This document shows, piece after piece, positions 6,094-12,893 of a stretch of 13,630 nt of DNA. The translations under genes and the position numbers were made by a program. The notes below the pieces were generated by a model that saw nothing but the letters and a program-made list of their open reading frames with translations, searched no databases and was not told the DNA's origin. The stretch covers positions 1-13,630 of the forward strand of contig CAMAQU010000022.1 in the NCBI GenBank assembly GCA_945860425.1. Reading direction: 5' to 3'. This stretch comes from Sphingomonas paucimobilis. Its GTDB lineage: Bacteria > Pseudomonadota > Alphaproteobacteria > Sphingomonadales > Sphingomonadaceae. Each line of letters opens with the position of its first letter. Within the stretch, counting starts at the first letter, position 1.

Positions 6094-7896
6094 ATGTCCA
6101 CTTATGAAGCCCGCCTTGCCGCTCTCAGAGATCAGCTGAAGGCTGATCGTCTGCACGGATTTGTTGTCCCTATTTGCGATGAGCATATGTCGGAATATGT
6201 GGGGGCCTATGCGCAGCGTCTGGCTTGGCTCACCGGCTTTGGCGGGTCTGCCGGAACGGCAGTCGTCCTTTCGGAGGATGCCGCAATTTTTGTGGATGGC
6301 CGCTACACCATTCAGGTGCGCGAACAGGTGGATGGTCGCCATTGGTCCTATCAGTCAACAATGGAAACCAGCGTTTCGGACTGGCTGGGGGCTCATGCGG
6401 CCGAAGGTGCGCGCATCGGCTATGATCCTTGGGTGCACACCAAGACGTGGGTTGAGGCCGCGACCAAGGCACTTGCCGCCAAGGGGGCGACGCTGGTTGC
6501 GGTGGATCGCAATCCTGTGGATCTTGTCTGGGCGGATCAGCCCGCCCCATCCGTGGCCAAGCTGAAGGTGCTGGATGATCACTATACGGGGCGCAGTTCG
6601 GCCGAAAAACGGCAGGACGTTGCCGATTGGCTGACCAAGCAAAAGTTGGATGCCGCCATCATCAGCGCGCTGGATTCGGTGGCATGGACATTCAACGTAC
6701 GTGGCAGCGATGTGGATCGCACACCTGTCGCTTTGTCCTTTGCTGTGCTGCATAAGGACGGCACGGCCGATCTTTATGTTGATCCGGCCAAGATGGATGA
6801 GGCGGTTGCCAAGCATCTTGGCAATGCCGTGCGCATTCATGATCGCGCGTCCTTCACTCCTGCGCTCGCCGCCTTGTCTGGCAAGCGTGTGGCGGTTGAC
6901 CCAGAACGTGCCGTCGCCGCAATTTTTGATCATCTGACGCAAGGCGGAGCGACGATTGTCGAAGCGCGCGACCCGACGGTGCTGCCCAAGGCGGTCAAAA
7001 ACCCGGTCGAGCAAGCTGGTCACCGCGCGGCGCAAAAGCGCGATGGGGCAGCGCTCACCCGCTTTCTCCATTGGCTGGCGACCGAGGCGCATAAGGGGGG
7101 GCAGACCGAATTATCGGCATCGGCTGCGCTTGAGGCGTTTCGCGCGGCCACGGGCAAGCTGGTTGATCTGTCGTTTGATACAATTTCCGGCGCTGGCGCC
7201 AATGCCGCGATTTGCCATTATCGCGTGGATGAAAAGAGCAATCTGCTAATTCAGCCGAACAGCGTCTATCTGGTCGACTCCGGCGGGCAATATCTGGACG
7301 GCACGACCGATGTGACGCGCACCATCTGGGTTGGCCCCGGTGACCCAGATGTCGAAGTGAAGGATCGCTTCACGCGCGTACTCAAAGGGCATATCGCCCT
7401 GTCACGCGCCGTCTTTCCCGAAGGAACACGGGGCAGTCAGCTCGATAGTCTGGCGCGCATGTTCTTGTGGGAAGCGGGCCTCGATTACGCGCATGGCACG
7501 GGCCATGGCGTCGGCGCGTTTTTGTCGGTGCATGAAGGGCCTCAGCGCATCGCCAAAAGTGCAGGCGGACAGGCTGGAACCGAAGAGGCGCTGCAAGCCG
7601 GTATGATCCTGTCCAATGAGCCGGGCTATTACAAGGCCGGGGCCTATGGCATCCGGACCGAAAACCTCGTGCTGGTGGAAGAGCGGCAGATCCCCGGCGC
7701 GGAAGGTCGCTATTTCGGGTTTGAAACGCTCACCTTCGCACCGATTGACCGGGCCTTGGTCGATACCAGCCTGATGACGCGCGATGAATTGCGCTGGTGG
7801 GATGAGTATCACGCCAAGGTGCTGGAGCTGATTGGCCCGCAGTTGGAAGGTGCAACACGCGATTGGCTTACACAGGCTTGCCGCTCGCTTGGCTGA
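6094..7896 (+). CDS. Xaa-Pro aminopeptidase (M24B metallopeptidase, long form)
   Basis: A 600-residue cytosolic peptidase that removes an N-terminal residue preceding proline. It has the long three-domain architecture of the eukaryotic-type XPNPEP1/AMPP group, rather than the about 440-residue E. coli PepP form. The N-terminal creatinase-like domain shows the AWLTGFGGSAGTAVVL and FVDGRYTIQVREQ motifs. The C-terminal pita-bread domain has the five expected metal ligands: Asp395 and Asp406 (DSGGQYLDGTTD), His471 (GTGHGVG), Glu509 (SNEPGYY) and Glu523 (RTEN). His480 (VHEGP) fits the catalytic histidine position. I chose ATG 6094 because an earlier in-frame ATG at 6004 lies in the palindrome and would add a low-complexity leader. 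The gene abuts a convergent small gene with no spacing. Confidence 0.94.
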   Translation: MSTYEARLAALRDQLKADRLHGFVVPICDEHMSEYVGAYAQRLAWLTGFGGSAGTAVVLSEDAAIFVDGRYTIQVREQVDGRHWSYQSTMETSVSDWLGAHAAEGARIGYDPWVHTKTWVEAATKALAAKGATLVAVDRNPVDLVWADQPAPSVAKLKVLDDHYTGRSSAEKRQDVADWLTKQKLDAAIISALDSVAWTFNVRGSDVDRTPVALSFAVLHKDGTADLYVDPAKMDEAVAKHLGNAVRIHDRASFTPALAALSGKRVAVDPERAVAAIFDHLTQGGATIVEARDPTVLPKAVKNPVEQAGHRAAQKRDGAALTRFLHWLATEAHKGGQTELSASAALEAFRAATGKLVDLSFDTISGAGANAAICHYRVDEKSNLLIQPNSVYLVDSGGQYLDGTTDVTRTIWVGPGDPDVEVKDRFTRVLKGHIALSRAVFPEGTRGSQLDSLARMFLWEAGLDYAHGTGHGVGAFLSVHEGPQRIAKSAGGQAGTEEALQAGMILSNEPGYYKAGAYGIRTENLVLVEERQIPGAEGRYFGFETLTFAPIDRALVDTSLMTRDELRWWDEYHAKVLELIGPQLEGATRDWLTQACRSLG

Positions 7897-8031
7897 TCAG
7901 GTCGGCTGATTGGGATCGGCTGGAGGTGTTTCAGCCTCTGGCGTCTCGCGCTGTTGGTCCTTGCGTTTACGCAGATTGGCGCGCAGGGCCTCTGCGAGGC
8001 GGCGGTCTCGGTTGGGATTGTTCTTGCTCAT
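7897..8031 (-). CDS. Small basic hypothetical protein, 44 residues
   Basis: The protein starts MSKNNPNRDRRLAEALRANL. It has a basic amphipathic helix (about residues 9-27) followed by a Pro/Glu-rich tail (residues 28-44). The start ATG 8031 is fixed by GGAGG four bases upstream; a longer frame to 8082 lacks such support. Short proteins with an ALRANLRKRK-like core are, from memory, widespread in sphingomonads and related Alphaproteobacteria, usually annotated as hypothetical. I know no function. Its stop codon is directly adjacent to the peptidase stop, with no gap. Basic helix and size could suit nucleic-acid or ribosome binding, but that is speculation. Confidence 0.65.
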   Translation of the reverse strand: MSKNNPNRDRRLAEALRANLRKRKDQQRETPEAETPPADPNQPT

Positions 8032-8035
8032 TTCG

Positions 8036-8040
8036 CCTCC
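8036..8040 (-). promoter_or_regulatory. Shine-Dalgarno site supporting the 44-residue gene
   Basis: On the minus strand GGAGG is followed by CGAA and ATG 8031. It is the main argument that this short frame is translated and that the inner ATG is used. Confidence 0.6.
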
Positions 8041-8056
8041 ATTTGGCGTGATGTGC

Positions 8057-8085
8057 TTGACCCGTCCATAGCTTTTGTCCATAGG
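8057..8085 (+). promoter_or_regulatory. Possible promoter for tRNA-Thr
   Basis: TTGACC (8057-8062) matches five of six -35 positions. Seventeen bases later is CATAGG (8080-8085), a weak -10. Transcription would begin about 45 bases before the mature tRNA. Also in this region, GTCCATAG occurs at 8064-8071 and again at 8077-8084. Confidence 0.35.
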
Positions 8086-8096
8086 CCCGCGGCACT

Positions 8097-8124
8097 GCTA
8101 TGGCCCGTTCGGTCCCGCCATAGC
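8097..8124 (+). repeat. 8-bp hairpin upstream of tRNA-Thr
   Basis: GCTATGGC (8097-8104) pairs exactly with GCCATAGC (8117-8124) across a 12-nt loop. It falls in the expected 5' leader of the tRNA precursor, 12 bases before the mature end. It could influence leader processing or be incidental. Confidence 0.4.
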
Positions 8125-8136
8125 GTTCATGGTCAC

Positions 8137-8211
<75 letters not shown>

Positions 8212-8263
8212 TTCCCTTTTCGATGACATTGACCCTGAGGCGCTGGCCCGCCAAGACGCGGGG

Positions 8264-9265
8264 ATGCGCTTCTTTTCTGACAATGCCGCCTCCGTCCACC
8301 CTGCCGTGCTGGAAGCTATGGCAGCGGCCAATCATGTGGATACCGCCTATGATGGCGACGCGATCAGCGCATCGCTCAACAGGGTCATGTCAGACCTGTT
8401 TGAAACAGAGGTGACGGTCCTTTGGGTCGCAACTGGAACCGCCGCCAATTCGCTGGCGCTTGCAAGCCTCTGCCCGCCTTATGGCAGCGTGCTGTGCCAT
8501 AAGGATGCCCATATTCAGAATGATGAATGCGGCGCGCCTGAATTTTACACCCATGGGGCCAAACTCTCCCTGATCGACGGGGAAGGGGCCAAGATTACGG
8601 CGGATGCCCTCTCGGCAAAGCTGGCAGCGACGCCGGGCGGGGTGCATTGGGCGCAGCCTTATGCCCTGTCCATCACCAATGCCACTGAATATGGCCGGGT
8701 CTATGCGCCTGCCGAAGTCGCGGCGCTGGGGGATGTCGCCAAAGCGCACGGTCTGTGCTTCCATATGGATGGCGCGCGCTTTGCGAACGCGATCGCCCAT
8801 CTGGGCTGTGCGCCTGCGGACGTGACTTGGCGGGCGGGCGTGGATGTTCTCTCCTTCGGCTTTGTTAAAAATGGCGGCATGTCGACCGAATGCCTTGTTT
8901 ATTTCGACAAGGCGAAGGCGGCAGGTGTCGTTGAGCGGCGCAAGCGGGCGGGGCATCTTTTGTCCAAGGGGCGCTATCTTGCCGCACAGATCGTAGCGCT
9001 TTTGAAAGATGATGTCTGGCTGGCCAATGCGCGCGCCGCCAATGCTGGCGCACAAAGGCTGGCGCAGGCGTGCGCCAGCCGCCTGTTGCATCCGGTGGAG
9101 GCCAATGAGGTCTTCGCGCGCTTGACGCCTGAGGATGCCGCACGGCTCCGCGCGCAGGGATTTGATTTTTATGATTGGGCAGAAGGCGAAGTGCGCTTCG
9201 TTGTCAGCTGGGATCAGCCCTTGGCTGAAACAACTGCCTTTGCCGCGGCGATTGCTGCCCTGTGA
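8264..9265 (+). CDS. Low-specificity L-threonine aldolase
   Basis: A 333-residue PLP enzyme of the beta-eliminating lyase/threonine aldolase family, which splits L-threonine or L-allo-threonine into glycine and acetaldehyde. The start MRFFSDNAA is typical of the family. Asp169 in FHMDGAR is placed to contact the PLP pyridine nitrogen and Arg172 to bind cofactor or substrate. The predicted Schiff-base lysine is Lys202 in SFGFVKNGGM. GTAANSLAL near residue 58 fits the phosphate-binding region. Length is normal. Only a short GGGG precedes ATG 8264, so the ribosome site is poor; no better in-frame ATG exists. The stop overlaps the GTG start of an EamA exporter (shared GTGA), implying translational coupling. 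A tRNA-Thr lies just upstream. Confidence 0.92.
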   Translation: MRFFSDNAASVHPAVLEAMAAANHVDTAYDGDAISASLNRVMSDLFETEVTVLWVATGTAANSLALASLCPPYGSVLCHKDAHIQNDECGAPEFYTHGAKLSLIDGEGAKITADALSAKLAATPGGVHWAQPYALSITNATEYGRVYAPAEVAALGDVAKAHGLCFHMDGARFANAIAHLGCAPADVTWRAGVDVLSFGFVKNGGMSTECLVYFDKAKAAGVVERRKRAGHLLSKGRYLAAQIVALLKDDVWLANARAANAGAQRLAQACASRLLHPVEANEVFARLTPEDAARLRAQGFDFYDWAEGEVRFVVSWDQPLAETTAFAAAIAAL

Positions 9266-10206
9266 CACAGCAACCGCCCTTTCTCAGCCCGCGGGTCCTG
9301 ATCCCCTTCCTCACCATTACGCTGATTTGGGGATCAACGTGGTTTGTCATTCGGGGTCAGATTGCGGAAGTTCCCGCTAGCTGGTCCGTCACCTATCGGT
9401 TTTTGCTGGCGGGCCTTGCCATGCTGGCGGCCGCGCGGATCAATGGTCAGCGCATCCGCTTTACTGGGCGAGAGCTGGCCTTTGCCGCCCTCGTGGGCAG
9501 CTTGCAATTCACCTTTAACTTCAACCTTGTCTATGAGGCTGAACACCATATTACCTCGGGGCTGGTCGCTGTGGTGTTCGCGCTGCTGGTTGTGCCCAAT
9601 GCGCTGCTGGGGCGGATTTTTCTGGGCGATCGCTTCACACGGCGGTTTATGATTGGCGCGGCGCTTGCCATGGTTGGGGTTGCTTTGCTCTTCGTGCATG
9701 AGGTGCGGGCCGATCCTGCCGGGGCGTCGGACACATTCTTGGGCGTAGGGCTGACTTTTGCGGCGGTGATGACAGCATCCGTCGCCAATGTGGTTCAGGC
9801 GGGCAAGCGCGCTCGTGCCTTGCCGATGATGAGCCTGATCGGTTGGTCCATGCTGTTTGGCACAGCCATCAACGCCGTCTGGTCATGGGTGAATGTAGGG
9901 CCGCCCGTTTTGGGAACCAGCATCGGATTTTACTTTGGGCTTTTATACTTATCGCTGGCGGCAAGTGCGCTTACCTTCACGCTGTACTTTGGGCTGATCC
10001 GGATCATCGGGCCGGGCAAGGCCGGTTTTTCCAATGTGCTTATTCCCATCATCGCCATGACAATTTCCACCTTGTTTGAAGGCTATCGTTGGTCGCCTCT
10101 GGCGGCATCAGGCGGTGTGATTGTGATGATCGGGATGATCATCGCCCTTGCCCCGCCGCGCGCCTCAGCGCCGCGTACTGGCGGAAAGGCAGGCCATCAG
10201 GCCTGA
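9262..10206 (+). CDS. EamA/DMT superfamily transporter, probable metabolite exporter
   Basis: A 314-residue inner-membrane protein with about ten hydrophobic segments in two tandem EamA halves. The first half opens with the typical TLIWGSTWFVIRGQ, and the second half ends with GGVIVMIGMIIAL before a short basic tail. The GTG start at 9262 overlaps the aldolase stop by four bases (GTGA), so translation is probably coupled. Members of this family include RhtA, a threonine/homoserine exporter, and the neighbour here is threonine aldolase, so amino-acid efflux is a reasonable inference; substrate cannot be read from sequence. Its last 42 bases overlap the 3' end of a convergent gene. Confidence 0.88.
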   Translation: MTQQPPFLSPRVLIPFLTITLIWGSTWFVIRGQIAEVPASWSVTYRFLLAGLAMLAAARINGQRIRFTGRELAFAALVGSLQFTFNFNLVYEAEHHITSGLVAVVFALLVVPNALLGRIFLGDRFTRRFMIGAALAMVGVALLFVHEVRADPAGASDTFLGVGLTFAAVMTASVANVVQAGKRARALPMMSLIGWSMLFGTAINAVWSWVNVGPPVLGTSIGFYFGLLYLSLAASALTFTLYFGLIRIIGPGKAGFSNVLIPIIAMTISTLFEGYRWSPLAASGGVIVMIGMIIALAPPRASAPRTGGKAGHQA

Positions 10207-10959
10207 TTGATAGTCCGGGTAAAGCGGCGTCCAGCCAAGGACGCGCTTTGCCTTGCCATTGGCGACCCGGCGGTTCTCATCGTAAAAAGCGCGCGCCATG
10301 GGGAACAGGCCAGCCTCCTCCATTGTCTGCAGCGCAGGATAGGGAAGGCCCAGCAGATCACAGGCCAGTTCGATCACCGCATTTTGCCCGCAGGGCAGAT
10401 CATCCGACAGATTATAGACGCCGGGTGGTCCTTCAAAGCCTGCAATCACGCCCGATGTAATGTCATCGACATGGACCCGGCTGAACACCTGATCTGGCAG
10501 GTTGATCCGATGCGCCCGTCCTTCGGCCACCCGGTCCAGCGCAGAGCGGCCGGGGCCGTAAATGCCCGGCAGGCGAAAGACACGGGCACCAAGATCTTGC
10601 CAATCTTGATCGGCGGCATTGCGGCTTGCCCGCCGTCCCTTAATTGGCGCGCTTTCATCAACCCATGCCCCATTGCTGTCGCCATAGACGCCAGTTGAGG
10701 ACAGATAGCCGATCCAAGCATCGCGCCGCTGCTGCACCACATCGCCATAGGCCGTGAGAACAGGGTCGCCATCGACCATAGCGGGAACGGACGACAGAAT
10801 ATGCGTGGCATCCGCCAGCGCCAGACGCACCGAGGCGGCGTCTTCAAAGCGCAGGCTGCCCGCAGAGCCAGTTGAGACGACTTGCCCACCCTGTTGGGTG
10901 ACGGCACGTGCAATGTGGCTTGCCGCATAACCAAGGCCAAAGATGAACAGGCGGATCAT
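10165..10959 (-). CDS. NAD(P)-binding protein, atypical/extended SDR (YeeZ-like epimerase family)
   Basis: A 264-residue Rossmann-fold protein of the NAD-dependent epimerase/dehydratase group. The N-terminal strand and nucleotide loop read FIFGLGYAA (residues 6-13 region). SSTGVYGD places Ser88, Thr89 and Tyr92 as active-site-like residues. RVFRLPGIYGPGR and FSRVHVDDI follow, as in SDR5e-like proteins. The standard YxxxK lysine is absent after Tyr92, which is common in this atypical subgroup and may mean altered or no catalysis. I chose ATG 10959 because the strand begins immediately; GTG 10983 would add eight residues and has no stronger ribosome site. The 3' end runs 42 bases into the exporter gene on the other strand. 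Physiological role unknown. Confidence 0.83.
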   Translation of the reverse strand: MIRLFIFGLGYAASHIARAVTQQGGQVVSTGSAGSLRFEDAASVRLALADATHILSSVPAMVDGDPVLTAYGDVVQQRRDAWIGYLSSTGVYGDSNGAWVDESAPIKGRRASRNAADQDWQDLGARVFRLPGIYGPGRSALDRVAEGRAHRINLPDQVFSRVHVDDITSGVIAGFEGPPGVYNLSDDLPCGQNAVIELACDLLGLPYPALQTMEEAGLFPMARAFYDENRRVANGKAKRVLGWTPLYPDYQSGLMACLSASTRR

Positions 10960-11016
10960 GATCCCGCGATGCCCGCAATGCACCGCATGTTCAACACCCG
11001 ATATGGATGGGTGGTG

Positions 11017-11085
11017 TCAGGCCGCGATCTTTTTCCAACTGTCAGACATGTCGGAAAAGGCGGTAATCAGCCGATCCAGACGGGT
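11017..11085 (-). pseudogene. Possible tail of a lost minus-strand gene
   Basis: On the minus strand this frame reads TRLDRLITAFSDMSDSWKK then IAA and a TGA stop (11019-11017). The composition looks protein-like rather than random. No ATG, GTG or TTG starts this frame before a stop at 11328; the only ATG is 10 codons from the end. If real, it is the C-terminus of a gene whose front was replaced by the flagellin fragment. It may also be chance. Confidence 0.2.
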
Positions 11086-11460
11086 GTGAACACGGGTGAG
11101 GCGGTCACGATCACGATTGCTGATCTGCAGGCCGCGGCCACGGGCGTTGCCGTCTCCACGCTGGATATTTCGACGGATACGGGCGCGAGCTCTGCTCTGG
11201 CGACATTGGACACGGCCATCAACACAGTTGCGGCGGAGCGTGCCAAGCTGGGCGCGGTGCAGAATCGGCTTGAATCTGCGGTCAACAGCCTCACAACGAC
11301 GGTGACCAATTTGACCGAGTCCAAATCACGCATTGAAGACACGGATTTCTCGGTTGAAACAACGAGACTTGCGTCGGCTCAGATCCTTGCTCAGGCATCG
11401 ACGGCCATGCTCGCTCAGGCGAACCAGAGCCAACAGGGTGTTCTGAACCTCCTGCGCTAA
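11074..11460 (+). pseudogene. Flagellin C-terminal fragment (5'-truncated)
   Basis: About 128 codons match the C-terminal half of a flagellin. IQTGVNTGEAVTITIADL corresponds to the strand leading into D1. The ALATLDTAINTVAAERAKLG and QNRLESAVNSL segments form the conserved D1/D0 helix. ESKSRIEDTDFSVETTRL follows, then ILAQASTAMLAQANQSQQGVLNLLR and TAA, the classic flagellin end. The whole N-terminal D0/D1 region, needed for export and filament packing, is absent: upstream is the opposite-strand epimerase gene. The frame stays open back to 10882 only as antisense of that gene. No ribosome site or convincing start is present. No other flagellar gene is in the window. The reading frame is undamaged within the fragment, suggesting a fairly recent deletion, rearrangement or gene-conversion donor. 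Confidence 0.85.
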
Positions 11461-11478
11461 GCCCTTTGCGCTTAGTGC
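11454..11478 (+). other. Stem-loop over the flagellin fragment stop codon
   Basis: Nine pairs (one G-U) join 11454-11462 with 11470-11478 around a 7-nt loop. The stem includes the TAA stop. No T-run follows, so it is not an intrinsic terminator itself. It may be a retained mRNA 3' element of the ancestral flagellin gene. Confidence 0.45.
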
Positions 11479-11548
11479 GGCGGCCCGGATGCACCCCACC
11501 CGCAGCCGGTCCGCCTTCTTCTTCATTCTCCCCAGGAAAACTACTTTA

Positions 11549-11578
11549 CCCCGCAGGCTCTGCCCTGCGGGGTTTTTT
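11549..11578 (+). terminator. Strong Rho-independent terminator
   Basis: CCCCGCAGG (11549-11557) pairs perfectly with CCTGCGGGG (11564-11572) around loop CTCTGC, followed directly by six T (11573-11578). It lies 88 bases after the flagellin fragment and before the argG promoter, so it probably is the original flagellin terminator and insulates argG. Confidence 0.92.
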
Positions 11579-11608
11579 GTGCGTGCATTCTGTTGCTTTC
11601 GCGGGCCT

Positions 11609-11637
11609 TTGACCCTAGTCGCGCAGGCACGTTTTAT
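11609..11637 (+). promoter_or_regulatory. Probable sigma70-type promoter of argG
   Basis: TTGACC (11609-11614, five of six) and TTTTAT (11632-11637, four of six) are separated by 17 bases. The predicted start near 11644 gives a short leader that begins about at the AGGAAA ribosome site. It sits just after the strong terminator, as expected for an independent gene. Confidence 0.5.
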
Positions 11638-11660
11638 TGCCATCAGGAAAAGCCTTCGCC

Positions 11661-12893
11661 ATGACCCTTGCCCCCGCCCAAGATATCAAGCGCGTCGTTC
11701 TCGCCTATTCAGGTGGGCTGGATACCAGCGTGATCCTGAAATGGCTGCAGCAGACCTATGGCTGTGAAGTCGTTACCTTCACCGCAGATTTGGGCCAAGG
11801 CGAAGAAATTGAACCCGCCCGGCAAAAGGCGCGTCAGGCGGGCGTTAAGGAAGAGCATATCTTCATTGAGGATGTGCGCGAAGAATTTGTGAAGGATTTT
11901 GTCTTCCCAATGATGCGCGCCAACGCGCTGTATGAGGGTTTATATCTGCTGGGCACATCCATTGCCCGCCCGCTCATCGCCAAGCGGCAGATTGAGATTG
12001 CGAAATTGGTGGGCGCCGATGCTGTCAGCCATGGTGCAACGGGCAAGGGCAATGATCAGGTTCGGTTTGAACTGGGCTATTATGCGCTCAACCCGGAAAT
12101 TAAGGTCATCGCCCCCTGGCGCGAATGGGATTTGACAAGCCGCACGCGCCTTATCGAATTTGCCGAACAGCACCAAATCTCAATCCCACGGGATAAGCGC
12201 GGCGAAAGCCCGTTTTCGACCGACGCAAATCTGCTGCACACCTCATCAGAGGGTAAGGTTCTGGAAGATCCTTGGGAAGAAGTGCCAGACTATGTCTATT
12301 CGCGCACCGACCACCCAGAAGATGCGCCCAATACGCCGGAATTCATCACGGTCGATTTTGAGCGGGGGGATGCGGTCGCGATCAATGGCGAAGGTCTGTC
12401 GCCCGCAACCTTACTCGCCAAGCTCAATGACTATGGCAAGCGGCATGGCATTGGCCGCCTCGACCTTGTTGAGAACCGCTTTGTCGGCATGAAGTCGCGC
12501 GGCATGTATGAAACGCCGGGCGGCACGATCCTGCATCTCGCCCATCGCGGTGTGGAGCAGATCACGCTTGATCGGGGTGCTGCGCATCTCAAGGACAAGC
12601 TGATGCCCGAATATGCGGAGCTTATTTACAACGGCTTCTGGTTCTCGCCAGAGCGCGAGATGCTGCAAGCCGCCATTGATCACAGTCAGGAACATGTGAC
12701 GGGTACGGTGCGACTGAAGCTCTATAAGGGCGGCGTCTACATTGTGGGCCGCAAATCGCCCAAGTCGCTTTATTCGGAAAAGATCGTCACGTTTGAAGAC
12801 GATGCAGGGGCCTATGATCAGCGGGATGCGCAGGGCTTTATCAAGCTCAACGCGCTTCGCCTGCGTCTGCTTGGGCGGCGTGGGGGGCTCTAA
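11661..12893 (+). CDS. argG: Argininosuccinate synthase
   Basis: A 410-residue cytosolic enzyme that joins citrulline and aspartate using ATP to give argininosuccinate, the penultimate step of arginine synthesis; it acts as a homotetramer. The ATP-pyrophosphatase loop LAYSGGLDTS occupies residues 14-23. The second signature GATGKGNDQVRFE is at residues 125-137. The SPFSTDANLLHTSSEG and GRKSPKSLYSE segments further match the family. Length is normal and no defect is seen. ATG 11661 is preceded by AGGAAA (11645-11650); an upstream in-frame ATG at 11637 overlaps the -10 region and would add eight unrelated residues. It is transcribed on its own after the terminator, or together with the following membrane protein gene, which overlaps its end. 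No other arginine gene is nearby. Confidence 0.98.
   Translation: MTLAPAQDIKRVVLAYSGGLDTSVILKWLQQTYGCEVVTFTADLGQGEEIEPARQKARQAGVKEEHIFIEDVREEFVKDFVFPMMRANALYEGLYLLGTSIARPLIAKRQIEIAKLVGADAVSHGATGKGNDQVRFELGYYALNPEIKVIAPWREWDLTSRTRLIEFAEQHQISIPRDKRGESPFSTDANLLHTSSEGKVLEDPWEEVPDYVYSRTDHPEDAPNTPEFITVDFERGDAVAINGEGLSPATLLAKLNDYGKRHGIGRLDLVENRFVGMKSRGMYETPGGTILHLAHRGVEQITLDRGAAHLKDKLMPEYAELIYNGFWFSPEREMLQAAIDHSQEHVTGTVRLKLYKGGVYIVGRKSPKSLYSEKIVTFEDDAGAYDQRDAQGFIKLNALRLRLLGRRGGL

Noticed and set aside
8390..9268. 292-codon minus-strand open frame
   Set aside because: It is fully antisense to threonine aldolase, whose PLP motifs are clear.
10882..11073. 5' extension of the flagellin frame
   Set aside because: It lies partly antisense to the epimerase gene and has no similarity to a flagellin N-terminus.
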